NCBI GenBank assembly: GCA_014655195.1
Contig: BNBH01000012.1
Location: 165,887-229,886 of the forward strand
Length of the DNA stretch: 64,000 nt
Direction of reading: 5' to 3'
Source of the DNA: Streptomyces cellulosae
Lineage (GTDB): Bacteria > Actinomycetota > Actinomycetes > Streptomycetales > Streptomycetaceae
Part shown: in pieces, positions 50,624 through 59,435 of the stretch
Layout of the letters: each line of letters opens with the position of its first letter
Numbering within the stretch: position 1 is the first letter of the stretch
Position numbers and translations under genes: made by a program
Notes under the pieces: generated by a model
Told to the model about the DNA's origin: nothing
Database searches by the model: none
What the model saw: the letters and a program-made list of their open reading frames with translations, nothing else

Positions 50624-52141
50624 TCAGTGCTCGCAGAGCGAGAACTCCCGCTCGAAGAGCTGCTGGTTGTGCTCGTCGACGAAGAACTTGCGCTCGTGCA
50701 TGAGCTCTTCACGGAAGGCCTTGGCCTGCTCGAGCGTCATGGTCGAGGTGTCGGCCCACGGCTGCTGCGGCGGCACGTCGGACGTGGAGACGACGGTCTG
50801 TGACGGGTCGACCAGGAAGACCGCGAGGATCTTGCGATGCCCGGGCCGGGTGGGGTCCTGCAGCCGGAACGGGCCGACCTGGTGCTGCAAGACGTTCGGA
50901 AAGGCGAGACAGCGGCCCGCCGGAGTGGCCGCCGAGCCGAGGAACTGGTTCAGAGGACCCTCGTTCTCCAGCCCGTACACCTCCCGCATGCCGGTGTGAT
51001 CGTCCTGCATGTAGTCGGGCTCGTCGACGGCCGCCCGGAAACCGAGCCGGCTCTCGGTGATGTTCTCGCTGTCCCAGTAGTAGATGCCGGTGGACACGAT
51101 CCGCTCGTTGAGCATGCCCTCGACGTGCCAGGAGCCGCCCGCGTACTCGGGCTTGTCCGGGGTGAGGTGAATGGTGGCGAGCTTGACGATCACCTGCAGC
51201 CGCCGGCCCCGCAGACTCACCCGGTCGGAACCCTCGGGCACCTGCGGCGGGCTGAACTCGGGAGCGTCCGGAAGGATCGGCCGGCGGTTGTCGTACCACT
51301 CCTCCTCCGCCGACTCCCACGCCTCGAGGGCCTTCTCGTACGCCTCCTTGTCCTCGAAGTCGTCCTCCTCGGGCTCCGGTACCTCGTACTCGTCGGACTC
51401 GTACCAGTTGTATTCGTCGGCGACCATGCGCAGCGGACGCCGGCACCGCAGGTCGGAGAGGACGTTCTCCCACAACGGCACCATGCGTGCGACCAGTTCC
51501 GGCAACACCTCGACGAGGTCACGGTGCTTCTCCGGGTGCACGTTGTTCACGTACGAGCGGAAGCCGACCCGTCCGTCGTCGTCCACGTCGGCGTCCGTGG
51601 GCAGCCACTGGAACTTCTCCGAGAACTCGTACCGCGAGTAGCTGTCGGTCGGATTCTCCCAGGCCCGCCCGGACACCCCGCTGACCCCCCTCACCAGGCA
51701 GAACAGCGAGGGGTGCACAAGGTCGAGCACCTGGCCGTCGGACCCGGGATGCCAGTCCCGCTCCTCCTCGGGGACCTCCTCCAGTACCCGAACCGCCTCC
51801 CGCAGCCGCTTCCGGAGCCCGTCGTCGACGAGCGTGTCGGACTGCCACACCCCGTCCACGGCCGACACCTCGGCCCCGGTCTCCTCGTCCCGCAGCGCCG
51901 CGTAGTGCGCGAGCTCGTCGATCACATACCGCACCTGCGCCTCGGTGAGCCCCTGCACGAGCGCCTCCTGCGTCCACCGGTCGACGATGCCGGCATCACG
52001 CATCTTCTCGAACCACCGCGGTTTCGACCGCAGTTGCGCGCTGCACTGCATCATCTCGATCTCCCGCAACGTCCGAGGCGCGATGGACGATGAGGTACGG
52101 CTTGCCGCGAACGGCAACGGAAAAGCGGACAGCCCAGTCAA
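50624..52141 (-). CDS. DUF4246 domain protein
   Basis: A 505-residue cytoplasmic protein that matches DUF4246 along its length: an FPLPFAASRTSS start, REIEMMQCSAQLRSKPRWFEK, the central GSWHVEGMLNERIVSTGIYYW block, and AGRCLAFPNVLQHQVGPFRL near 410-430. The His in HVEG and the HQVGPF block with a closing Arg in HRKILAVFLVDP look like a 2-oxoglutarate/iron dioxygenase fold, but this is inference. The family is best known from fungi. The TTG start follows GGAGG by 9 bases; it is needed to keep the conserved N-terminus. It is divergent from a gamma-butyrolactone-receptor-like gene. Confidence 0.83.
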   Translation of the reverse strand: MTGLSAFPLPFAASRTSSSIAPRTLREIEMMQCSAQLRSKPRWFEKMRDAGIVDRWTQEALVQGLTEAQVRYVIDELAHYAALRDEETGAEVSAVDGVWQSDTLVDDGLRKRLREAVRVLEEVPEEERDWHPGSDGQVLDLVHPSLFCLVRGVSGVSGRAWENPTDSYSRYEFSEKFQWLPTDADVDDDGRVGFRSYVNNVHPEKHRDLVEVLPELVARMVPLWENVLSDLRCRRPLRMVADEYNWYESDEYEVPEPEEDDFEDKEAYEKALEAWESAEEEWYDNRRPILPDAPEFSPPQVPEGSDRVSLRGRRLQVIVKLATIHLTPDKPEYAGGSWHVEGMLNERIVSTGIYYWDSENITESRLGFRAAVDEPDYMQDDHTGMREVYGLENEGPLNQFLGSAATPAGRCLAFPNVLQHQVGPFRLQDPTRPGHRKILAVFLVDPSQTVVSTSDVPPQQPWADTSTMTLEQAKAFREELMHERKFFVDEHNQQLFEREFSLCEH

Positions 52142-52224
52142 TTCCTCTGACCTCCCCAGTCGGTACGAGCGCCGGGAACACTACGGCAGCGGACTGACAA
52201 CGCCGACGCGCCCTGAGCGGGACT

Positions 52225-52251
52225 AAGATACGAACCTGCCGGTTTTTTTCC
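52225..52251. promoter_or_regulatory. ARE-like operator between DUF4246 and the TetR-family regulator
   Basis: The stretch AAGATACGAACC, then TGCC, then GGTTTTTTTCC has complementary AACC/GGTT cores and the A/T-rich ends of an autoregulatory element as bound by gamma-butyrolactone receptors; reversed, its ends resemble the ScbR site of S. coelicolor as I remember it. It is 37 bases upstream of the regulator start and 84 from the DUF4246 start. Confidence 0.65.
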
Positions 52252-52287
52252 AGGGGTGCGGCAGGGCAGGAACGGCGGAGGCACGGG

Positions 52288-52968
52288 ATGGCGCAGCAGG
52301 AACGAGCGGTCAGGACGCGGAACGCCATTCTGCGGGCAGCGGGCGAGGTGTTCGACGAGCTCGGCTACGAGGCGGCGACCATCTCGGCCATTCTCCGGCG
52401 CGCCAAGGTGACCAAGGGCGCCCTGTACTTCCACTTCTCCTCGAAGGAGGAGCTGGCGCAGGCCGTCCTGGCCCAGCAGCTGACGTCCGTGCCCGGGGTG
52501 CCCCGGCGCGAGCTGGCGCTGCAGCAAGGTCTGGACGAGGCGCTCGTGCTCGCCCACATGCTGGCAGCGGGGGAGCCGCTCGTCCGTGGCAGCGTGCGGC
52601 TGACGGTCGAACAGGGGTCTCCTCAGGACGGCCTGGACCGCCGTGCGCCGATGGAAGGCTGGATCGAGCACAATGCCGAGATCCTCTCCGCGGCCCGTGC
52701 CAACGGAGAGCTGCTGCCGGGTGTGGACGTCGTCGCCGCAGCGAAGATGTTCGTCGGGGCCTTCACCGGTGTCCAGATCCTGTCCAAGCTGATGACCGGC
52801 CGGGCCGATCTCGTCGAGCGGGTGGCCGACCTGCAGCGCCACCTCATGGCGGGCATCGCGGTGCCCGCGGTCCTCGTGCAGCTGGACTTCTCCCCGGAAC
52901 GAGGGGCGCGGGTGTACGAGGAGGCGGCGAGCGCGAACCGTGAGGCCGAGCCGGTGACGGCGGATTGA
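52288..52968 (+). CDS. TetR-type gamma-butyrolactone-receptor-like regulator
   Basis: A 226-residue protein. The DNA-binding part (QQERAVRTRNAILRAAGEVFDELGYEAATISAILRRAKVTKGALYFHFSSKEELAQAVL) is the ScbR/ArpA pattern, including the TKGALYFHF recognition helix. The ligand domain has LQQGLDEALVLAHMLAAGEPLVRGSVRLTVEQG and a GWIEHNAEIL segment, again as in butyrolactone receptors. No AfsA-like synthase is in the window, so it may be a pseudo-receptor or respond to a signal made elsewhere. ATG 52288 follows GGAGG. The ARE-like site lies just upstream, suggesting autoregulation. Confidence 0.88.
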   Translation: MAQQERAVRTRNAILRAAGEVFDELGYEAATISAILRRAKVTKGALYFHFSSKEELAQAVLAQQLTSVPGVPRRELALQQGLDEALVLAHMLAAGEPLVRGSVRLTVEQGSPQDGLDRRAPMEGWIEHNAEILSAARANGELLPGVDVVAAAKMFVGAFTGVQILSKLMTGRADLVERVADLQRHLMAGIAVPAVLVQLDFSPERGARVYEEAASANREAEPVTAD

Positions 52969-53019
52969 CCGACGCCCCCGGCGGTGGTGGTGCTTCAACG
53001 TGCTGACATACAGGGATGT

Positions 53020-53048
53020 TTGACAAACCGTCTGCGCGGTTCATAAAT
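53020..53048 (+). promoter_or_regulatory. Sigma-70-like promoter with an internal palindrome, upstream of the SNF2 gene
   Basis: Minus-35 TTGACA at 53020-53025, a 17-base spacer and minus-10 ATAAAT at 53043-53048. The spacer holds AACCG and CGGTT arms (53026-53030 and 53037-53041), the position expected for repressor binding. The transcript would have a leader of about 140 bases before ATG 53194. Confidence 0.55.
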
Positions 53049-53193
53049 CCTTGTCGAGCTTCGAGAGGGGTCGTCCGATCCTCGCGCCGCCCTCGGCGGG
53101 CATCGTGACCAGGGTGTCGGCCGGCGGTGAGGCATCATCGGCAGTTCTGAACTGGCGCAGGCCGGGACCGGAAGACGGGGAGAGTCGGAACGC

Positions 53194-56127
53194 ATGGAGT
53201 GGATGACACCGCAGCAGGCCGCGCAACTGGCGTGCTGCGCGGCCGTGTTCGAACCGGGGGACCCCGCCCGCACGGGCCGGATCGCCTTCTGGGACCCCAC
53301 CGGCGGCGCCCCGCCGGCACCGCCGGGCGGTGAACCGGGTGAAGCGGACCTCGTGGTCCCCGACGGGGACGGCTTCACCGTCCGGACCGTGCCGGTCCTT
53401 CGCCTGACCCCGGCCGGTGCCCTGCCCGCCCTCCTCCACGCACGCCGCACGGCCACCCCCGCGGCCTCCGATCCGCCCACGGCCGCCGTGCCCGCCGACC
53501 CGACCGAGACCGCCCCCGCCACGCCCGCCGCGGACGCTTCCGATCCCGCACCCACCCCTCGTCCCGCCACCGCCTTCTGGGGAGCCGTCACCGCCCTCGC
53601 CCTGCATCTGACCGCCCGCGAACGGCTCCTCCCCGGCGTCTCCCCGGCCGGCTACGACACCTGGCGCGCGGGCCCGTTCGACGCCGACGACATCGCCCGC
53701 ATCCGCGCCCTCGCCGACGCCGCCCCCGGCGAGGCCGTCGCCGTCCCCGGCACCGACCCGGCCGAGCTCGTACGCGCCTTCCTGGACGCCGTCGCCGACA
53801 CCCTCCCACGCACCCCCGCCGCCGAACTCGCCACCGGACGGGCGGCGTTCGCCGCGACTCCACCCCAGCATGTGCCCCAACTGCGGGCCTGGGCCGAGGA
53901 GATCTCCGCCGGCCTCGACTCCGGCGTCAGGATGTCCCTGCGCGTCGAACTCGGCGACGCCATCCCCGGCGCCGACCCGGCCACGCAGCCGCCCCGCCCC
54001 CGCCTGATCCCCCGCGCCCACAGCCTCGCCGACCCCACCCTCACCCTGGACGCCGACGAGCTGTTCGCCCGCGCCGACCACGCGCTCGGACCGCGGGCCC
54101 AGGCCGACATGGTCCTCGCCGTCCGCCGCGCCCAGGCCGTGTGGCAGCCGCTCGAACGCCTGCTGCCCGTCCCCACCGCCCTGCACCTGGCCGACGACGA
54201 ACTGCGCGACCTCCTCGGCGGGGCCGCGGGCCGGCTCGCCGGGCACGGCATCGACGTCACCTGGCCGGAGACGTCCGCCGGCGCGCTCACCGCCCGCGCG
54301 GTGGCCGGCGCCGACCGGGAACCGCCCGCCGACCCGCGGTCCTTCTTCGGCGGCGACGGAACCGTCGACCTGCGCTGGCACCTCGAACTCGACGGCGACC
54401 CCCTCACCGACGACGAGGCGGCGGCCGTCGCCGCCGGCGGGGCCGTCGTCCGGCTGCGCGGCCGCTGGATCCTCGTCGACGCCCGCATCGCCCGCAAGGC
54501 CCGCGACCGCAGGCTGCCGCCGCTCACCGCCATCGAGGCCCTCGCCGTCGCCCTCACCGGCCACACCGACATCGGCGGCGAACGCGTACGGGTGGCGCCC
54601 AGCGCCTGGCTGGACGCCCTGCGCCACGCCCTCGCCGACCCCGACGGCGGCGACGGACCGGTGGAACCGCCCGCCCGTCTGACCGCCACCCTGCGTGACT
54701 ACCAGCTGCGCGGCCTGCGCTGGATGGACCGCATGACCTCCCTGGGCCTCGGCGGCTGCCTCGCCGACGACATGGGCCTGGGCAAGACCGTCCAGCTCAT
54801 CGCGCTGCATCTGCTGCGCCAGGAACGCCCCGAGGACCGTGGCCCGACCCTGGTGGTCTGCCCCGCCTCCCTGCTGGGCAACTGGGAACGCGAGGTGGGC
54901 CGCTTCGCGCCGGGAACCCCGGTACGCCGGTACCACGGCCCCGGCCGCACTCTGGACGGCGCGAACGAGGGCTTCGTCCTCACCACGTACGGCACCATGC
55001 GCCTGGACGCCGGCCGGCTCGGCGCGCACCCCTGGGGCCTGGTCGTCGCCGACGAGGCCCAGCACGTGAAGAACCCCCATTCCTCCACCGCCAAGGCCCT
55101 CCGTCGGATCGGCGCCCGCGCCCGCATCGCCCTCACCGGCACCCCGGTGGAGAACAACCTCTCCGAACTGTGGGCCGTCCTCGACTGGACCACCCCCGGA
55201 CTCCTCGGCACCCACGGCCGGTTCCGCACACGCTGGATCGCCCCCATCGAGGCCGAACGCACCCTCACCGCCGACGGAAACGGGAACGGCGACGGGAAAC
55301 AGCCCACCGCCCGCCTCCTGTCGGAGCTGGTACGGCCGTTCCTGCTGCGCCGCCGCAAGACCGACCCGGGCATCGCGCCCGAACTGCCGCCCAAGACCGA
55401 GACGGACCGCCCGGTCGCCCTCACCTCCGAACAGGAAACCCTCTACCGCGAGCAGGTCGAGACGGTGATGGGCGAGATTCGCGCCGGCGCGGGCGGCATC
55501 GCCCGCAGCGGCCTGGTCCTGAAGCTGCTCACCGGCCTGAAGCAGATCTGCAACCACCCCGCCCAGTTCCTCAAGGAGGAGAACGCCCGACTCACCGGCC
55601 GCTCCGGCAAACTCGAGCTGCTCGACGAACTCCTCGCCACCATCACCGCCGAGGGCGGCGCCGTCCTGGTCTTCACCCAGTACGTCACCATGGCCCGCCT
55701 CCTCGAACGCCACCTCCGCGACCGCGGCACCCCCGCCGCCCTCCTGCACGGCGGCACCCCGGTCGCCAAACGCGAGGAGCTCGTACGGCGTTTCCAGGAC
55801 GGCGAGTTCCCCGTCTTCCTGCTGTCGCTGAAGGCGGCCGGCACCGGCCTGAACCTCACTCGCGCCGACCACGTCGTCCACTACGACCGCTGGTGGAACC
55901 CGGCCGTCGAGGCCCAGGCCACCGACCGCGCCCACCGCATCGGCCAGACCCGGCCCGTCCAGGTGCACCGGCTGATCGCCGAGGGCACCGTCGAGGACCG
56001 CATCGCGGCCCTGCTGGAGGCGAAAAAAGAACTGGCCGACGCCGTCCTCGGCTCCGGCGAGCAGGCCCTGACCGAGCTGACCAACGACGAGCTGGCCAAC
56101 CTGGTGGAACTGAGGAGCATGGCATGA
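53194..56127 (+). CDS. SNF2-family helicase-like ATPase
   Basis: A 977-residue protein. The N-terminal half (about 1-480) is the bacterial SNF2 N-terminal region with a Pro/Ala-rich linker. The ATPase core follows: TLRDYQLRGLRWMDRM (Q-motif-like), Walker A DDMGLGKTVQL, VVCPASLLGNWERE, DEAQHVKN as box II, ALTGTPVENNLSELWAVL, then LVFTQYVTMARLL, LSLKAAGTGLNLTRADHV and QATDRAHRIGQTR. It likely remodels protein-DNA complexes by moving on double-stranded DNA. Its stop overlaps the start of the SWIM gene (ATGA, 56124-56127), so the two act together. Confidence 0.92.
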   Translation: MEWMTPQQAAQLACCAAVFEPGDPARTGRIAFWDPTGGAPPAPPGGEPGEADLVVPDGDGFTVRTVPVLRLTPAGALPALLHARRTATPAASDPPTAAVPADPTETAPATPAADASDPAPTPRPATAFWGAVTALALHLTARERLLPGVSPAGYDTWRAGPFDADDIARIRALADAAPGEAVAVPGTDPAELVRAFLDAVADTLPRTPAAELATGRAAFAATPPQHVPQLRAWAEEISAGLDSGVRMSLRVELGDAIPGADPATQPPRPRLIPRAHSLADPTLTLDADELFARADHALGPRAQADMVLAVRRAQAVWQPLERLLPVPTALHLADDELRDLLGGAAGRLAGHGIDVTWPETSAGALTARAVAGADREPPADPRSFFGGDGTVDLRWHLELDGDPLTDDEAAAVAAGGAVVRLRGRWILVDARIARKARDRRLPPLTAIEALAVALTGHTDIGGERVRVAPSAWLDALRHALADPDGGDGPVEPPARLTATLRDYQLRGLRWMDRMTSLGLGGCLADDMGLGKTVQLIALHLLRQERPEDRGPTLVVCPASLLGNWEREVGRFAPGTPVRRYHGPGRTLDGANEGFVLTTYGTMRLDAGRLGAHPWGLVVADEAQHVKNPHSSTAKALRRIGARARIALTGTPVENNLSELWAVLDWTTPGLLGTHGRFRTRWIAPIEAERTLTADGNGNGDGKQPTARLLSELVRPFLLRRRKTDPGIAPELPPKTETDRPVALTSEQETLYREQVETVMGEIRAGAGGIARSGLVLKLLTGLKQICNHPAQFLKEENARLTGRSGKLELLDELLATITAEGGAVLVFTQYVTMARLLERHLRDRGTPAALLHGGTPVAKREELVRRFQDGEFPVFLLSLKAAGTGLNLTRADHVVHYDRWWNPAVEAQATDRAHRIGQTRPVQVHRLIAEGTVEDRIAALLEAKKELADAVLGSGEQALTELTNDELANLVELRSMA

Positions 56128-57449
56128 GCGAGGCACAGGGCAGCGGCGCACGGAACCATGGCGCACGGGGCTTCCCCTCCTTCGCCGCACGCCGAGGCGG
56201 CCGTACCCGGGGTCAGTCCTACTGGGCCGCGCGGTGGACCGAGGCCGTGGAGGACGTCTGGCCGGAGGAAGGCCCCCTGAGGAAGGGCCGTTCCTTCGCC
56301 CGCACCGGCCGCATCGGCCCCATCACGGTCAGCCCCGGCCAGGTGGCCGCGGAGGTGTACGGCGGCGAGGAGACGTACCGTACGCGGCTGACGCTGACGG
56401 TGCTGGACGACGACGAGTGGGACCTGCTCTGGGAGAAGACCGCCGACCGCCCCGCCGAGACGGAGGCGCTGCTGGCCGGCGACCTCCCCGAGGACCTGCT
56501 GGAGGCCGTCGAGGACGCCCGGGTCCGCATGCTGCCCGGCTACGGCGACCTCGACGCCGAGTGCGACTGCGACGCCCTCGACCACCCCTGCCCGCACGCC
56601 ACCGCCCTCGCCTACCAGCTGTCCTGGCTGCTGGACACCGACCCCTGGCTGCTGCTCCTGCTCCGCGGCCGCACCGCGGAAGAAGCGGTCGAGGAACTCA
56701 AGTCGGCACTGCTGCTGAGGGCGCTGACCGGCCCCGACGAGCCGGGGGAGCCGGTGGGGACCGAGCCAGAGGAAGCCGCGCCGCCCCCCGACACCTACGC
56801 CGCCCAACGCGCGGCCTACACCCGCCCCGCCACCCCACTGCCCGCCCTGCCACCGCTGCCCGACCCGCCCGCCGCCCCCGAGGAACCACTGACCGGCATC
56901 GAGGCCGACCCGCTGGACCGCCTCGCCGCGGACGCGGCCCTGCGCGCCCGCGAACTCCTCGCATACGCCCACGGGTTCGGCACCGCACCCCCGGAACCCC
57001 TCGACACCTGGGAGGACACGGTCCGCCTGGCAGCCACCCACCCCGACCCGCGCGCCGTGCAGCGCCTCCGCGAGGGCTGCGGCCGCCCTGCCGAGGACCT
57101 GGACCGCGCGGCTGCCGCGTGGCGCACCGGCGGCCGGGCCGCGCTGGACGTCCTGGAACATTCCTGGGCCCCGCCCGAACAGCAGACCGCCCAAGCCCGC
57201 ACCGCACTCGCAACTGCCTGGGAGGCGGAGGAACTTCCCCCGATCACCGTCGACGGCAACCACTGGACCCTCACCGACCGAGGCCTCCAGCTCCGCCTGG
57301 CTCACGACGGCCGCTGGTACCCCTACCGCCACCGCGACACCGGCTGGTGGCCCGCGGGCCCCCCGTCCACCGACCCGGCCGAGACCCTCGCCGACCTGAC
57401 CGGCCTGGCCGCGGACGACGACGAGTCGAGCACCGACGGTCAACTTTGA
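56124..57449 (+). CDS. SWIM zinc-finger protein, partner of the SNF2 helicase
   Basis: A 441-residue protein. The SWIM finger (about 150-165) reads AECDCDALDHPCPHATALAY, giving CxCx(n)CxH. The N-terminal part has SYWAARWTEAVEDVWPEEGPLRKGRSFARTGRI, a start typical of SWIM proteins that pair with SNF2 enzymes. The rest is Pro/Ala/Glu-rich with helical repeats and a WYPYRHRDTGWWPAG motif late in the chain. It probably binds DNA or the helicase through the finger. Translationally coupled to the SNF2 gene by a 4-base overlap; function of the pair in bacteria is not settled. Confidence 0.9.
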   Translation: MSEAQGSGARNHGARGFPSFAARRGGRTRGQSYWAARWTEAVEDVWPEEGPLRKGRSFARTGRIGPITVSPGQVAAEVYGGEETYRTRLTLTVLDDDEWDLLWEKTADRPAETEALLAGDLPEDLLEAVEDARVRMLPGYGDLDAECDCDALDHPCPHATALAYQLSWLLDTDPWLLLLLRGRTAEEAVEELKSALLLRALTGPDEPGEPVGTEPEEAAPPPDTYAAQRAAYTRPATPLPALPPLPDPPAAPEEPLTGIEADPLDRLAADAALRARELLAYAHGFGTAPPEPLDTWEDTVRLAATHPDPRAVQRLREGCGRPAEDLDRAAAAWRTGGRAALDVLEHSWAPPEQQTAQARTALATAWEAEELPPITVDGNHWTLTDRGLQLRLAHDGRWYPYRHRDTGWWPAGPPSTDPAETLADLTGLAADDDESSTDGQL

Positions 57450-57548
57450 AGCCGTGACGCAGACCCGCGCCCGTCGCGCCCTGCCGCGCCCTCCTTCGCC
57501 CTGCTCACCGTCGGCAGGCGGCACGGCACGGGCACGCCCGGCCGTCAG

Positions 57549-59213
57549 TCACTCCACCCGTACCCCCGCCCCCGCCTCCCGCCGCGCCAACTCCAGCCGC
57601 TCACCCTCGAACCGCCCCCGAAGCGCACGGTCATGGGTGACCAGAACGATCGCCCCCGGATATCCCGTCAGCGCCTCCTCCAACTGCTCGACCAGTGCCG
57701 GTGACAGGTGGTTCGTCGGCTCGTCGAGCAGCAGGAGGTCGGCGGGTTCGGTGACCAGCCGGGCCAGGTCCACCCGTCGGCGCTGCCCGTAGGACAGTTC
57801 GCCCATGCGTGAGCGCAGGTCCGCGGGGCGGAACAGGCCGAGGGCGAGCAGGGCGTCGGCGTGTTCGTCTGCGGAGCCCACGCGGCCCAGCCCGAACGCC
57901 TCGGCCACCGTCAGGCCGGGCGGCCACGGCGTCTCGTCCTGCCTCAGGTGCGCCGCCCGGCCGGGCACCCGTACCGTGCCCCGGTCCGGCCGCAGTTCAC
58001 CGGCGAGCACCTTCAACAGCGTGGTCTTGCCCGCCCCGTTGGGACCGGTGACCAGAAGCCTCCCGCCGCGGCCGAGCGTGAGCGCACCCAGTTCCAGCCG
58101 GCCGTCCACGCGCACGTCCGCCAGGTGCACGGTGGGCAGCTCCGCCGAAGCGGCCCCGGCGTCCCCCTCCGGGCCGGCCCCGGGCGCCGCCATGCGGGGC
58201 GTGAACGCCAGCGGCTCGGGCGGCGGCGCCACCGGGTCGGCGGTCAGCCGCTGCACCCGTTCACGGGCGTTGCGGATCCGGGCCATCGCGCCGTGCGCCC
58301 GGCCACGGGCCCGGAAACCGCCGTGGCCGAAGTTCGCCAGCGGCGCCTTGCGCGGGATGACGCCGAGCCGGGCGGCGTGCCCGGCGGCCAGCCGCTCGTT
58401 GCGGGCCAGCTCGGCGCGCCACTCCTCGTACTCCTGGATCCGGCGGCGCCGTTCGGCCGCCTTCGCGGTGCGGTAACCGTCGTACCCGTCGCCGTAGCGG
58501 GTGACCTTTCCTTCCTCGGCCTCCAGGATCGTGGTGGTCAGGCGCTCCAGGAACACGCGGTCGTGGGTGACCGCGAGCACCGTGCCCCGGTGCGCCCGCA
58601 GTTGAGCCTCCAGCCACTCGACCGCCCGGTCGTCGAGGTCGTTGGTCGGCTCGTCCAGGAGCAGCAGCTCGGGCCGGCCGGCCAGGACGCCCGCCAGGGC
58701 GAGCCGGGAGCGCTCACCGCCGGAGAGGGCGCCCAGCGGGCGTTCGCGGCGCAGCCCCGGCAGGCCGAGGTGGTGCAGCGCGATGTCCACCCGGTGGTCG
58801 GCGTCGTACCCGTCCCGGGCCTCGTAGCGGGCGAGGAGCTCCTCGTACGCGGTGAGCGCGCCCGGGGCGTCACCTGCGGCCTCGAGTGCCCGCCCGGCCC
58901 GGTGCAGCTCGGCCTCCAGGGCCCGCAGGTCCGCCAGAGCCAGGTCGACGGCATCCTGGACGGTGGCATCCGGCGGCAGGGGAAGGGACTGCGGCAGGTA
59001 ACCGACACCGCCGGCGGCAAGGACGGCAACCTCCCCGCTGTCGGGCCGCTCCTGACCGGCGACCAGCCTCAGCAGTGTGGACTTGCCGGCACCGTTGTCG
59101 CCGATCAGCCCGGCTTTCTCGCCGGGTTTCAAGGTGAAGGAGACGTCGTCCAGAACGGTACGGCCGGGGTAGCCCTTGGTGACGTTGCGCAGGGTGAGTT
59201 GTGCGGTGTGCAA
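57549..59213 (-). CDS. ABC-F family ATPase (ribosome-protection/translation-factor type)
   Basis: A 554-residue soluble protein with two ABC domains and no membrane part. Domain 1: Walker A GLIGDNGAGKSTLL, signature LSGGERSRLALAG, Walker B LLLLDEPTNDLDD. Domain 2: Walker A GPNGAGKTTLL, signature LSYGQRRRVDLA, Walker B LLLLDEPTNHLSP. The linker (about 240-340) is basic and helical (RRRRIQEYEEWRAELARNERL), as in ABC-F proteins that reach the ribosome. The TTG start at 59213 follows AGGAGG by 9 bases. A promoter and a small leader frame lie upstream. It is a candidate antibiotic-resistance factor; spectrum unknown. Confidence 0.9.
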   Translation of the reverse strand: MHTAQLTLRNVTKGYPGRTVLDDVSFTLKPGEKAGLIGDNGAGKSTLLRLVAGQERPDSGEVAVLAAGGVGYLPQSLPLPPDATVQDAVDLALADLRALEAELHRAGRALEAAGDAPGALTAYEELLARYEARDGYDADHRVDIALHHLGLPGLRRERPLGALSGGERSRLALAGVLAGRPELLLLDEPTNDLDDRAVEWLEAQLRAHRGTVLAVTHDRVFLERLTTTILEAEEGKVTRYGDGYDGYRTAKAAERRRRIQEYEEWRAELARNERLAAGHAARLGVIPRKAPLANFGHGGFRARGRAHGAMARIRNARERVQRLTADPVAPPPEPLAFTPRMAAPGAGPEGDAGAASAELPTVHLADVRVDGRLELGALTLGRGGRLLVTGPNGAGKTTLLKVLAGELRPDRGTVRVPGRAAHLRQDETPWPPGLTVAEAFGLGRVGSADEHADALLALGLFRPADLRSRMGELSYGQRRRVDLARLVTEPADLLLLDEPTNHLSPALVEQLEEALTGYPGAIVLVTHDRALRGRFEGERLELARREAGAGVRVE

Positions 59214-59331
59214 GATCGGTTCCCTCCTGGCCGAACAGGGCAAAGCCCCCGGCCTGACAAAGGGGTGGACGGTTGCGCGGCGAGGCGCGACGACGGCGGA
59301 GCACAGCTCTACGCGGTCGGCGCCGGCAATC

Positions 59332-59346
59332 TCACAGGGAACCCAT
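59332..59346 (-). other. Candidate leader peptide MGSL in the ABC-F transcript
   Basis: ATG at 59346 opens a four-codon frame, Met-Gly-Ser-Leu, closed by TGA at 59332-59334. It starts only a few bases after the predicted transcription start and about 120 bases before the ABC-F start. Several resistance ABC-F genes use short upstream frames for antibiotic-sensing attenuation; that this one does is a guess. Confidence 0.3.
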
Positions 59347-59353
59347 GGACAGG

Positions 59354-59382
59354 ACAGTACGCCCCCTCCGCCCCCTTGGCAA
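59354..59382 (-). promoter_or_regulatory. Promoter of the ABC-F gene
   Basis: On the minus strand, minus-35 TTGCCA (59382-59377), a 17-base spacer and minus-10 TACTGT (59359-59354). Just upstream and touching the minus-35 is the palindrome-like AGACGATACGTCT (59382-59394), with 5-bp arms, a possible operator. The promoter lies inside the frame that is open from the MerR gene into the ABC-F gene. Confidence 0.6.
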
Positions 59383-59435
59383 GACGATACGTCTCGGTCC
59401 GCCGAAACGAAGGGGGTGACCCCGGCCCGCGCCCC

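Noticed and set aside
53041..56190. A 1049-codon minus-strand open frame opposite the SNF2 gene
   Set aside because: Gly/Val/Ala-rich low-complexity shadow; the plus strand carries all helicase motifs in order.
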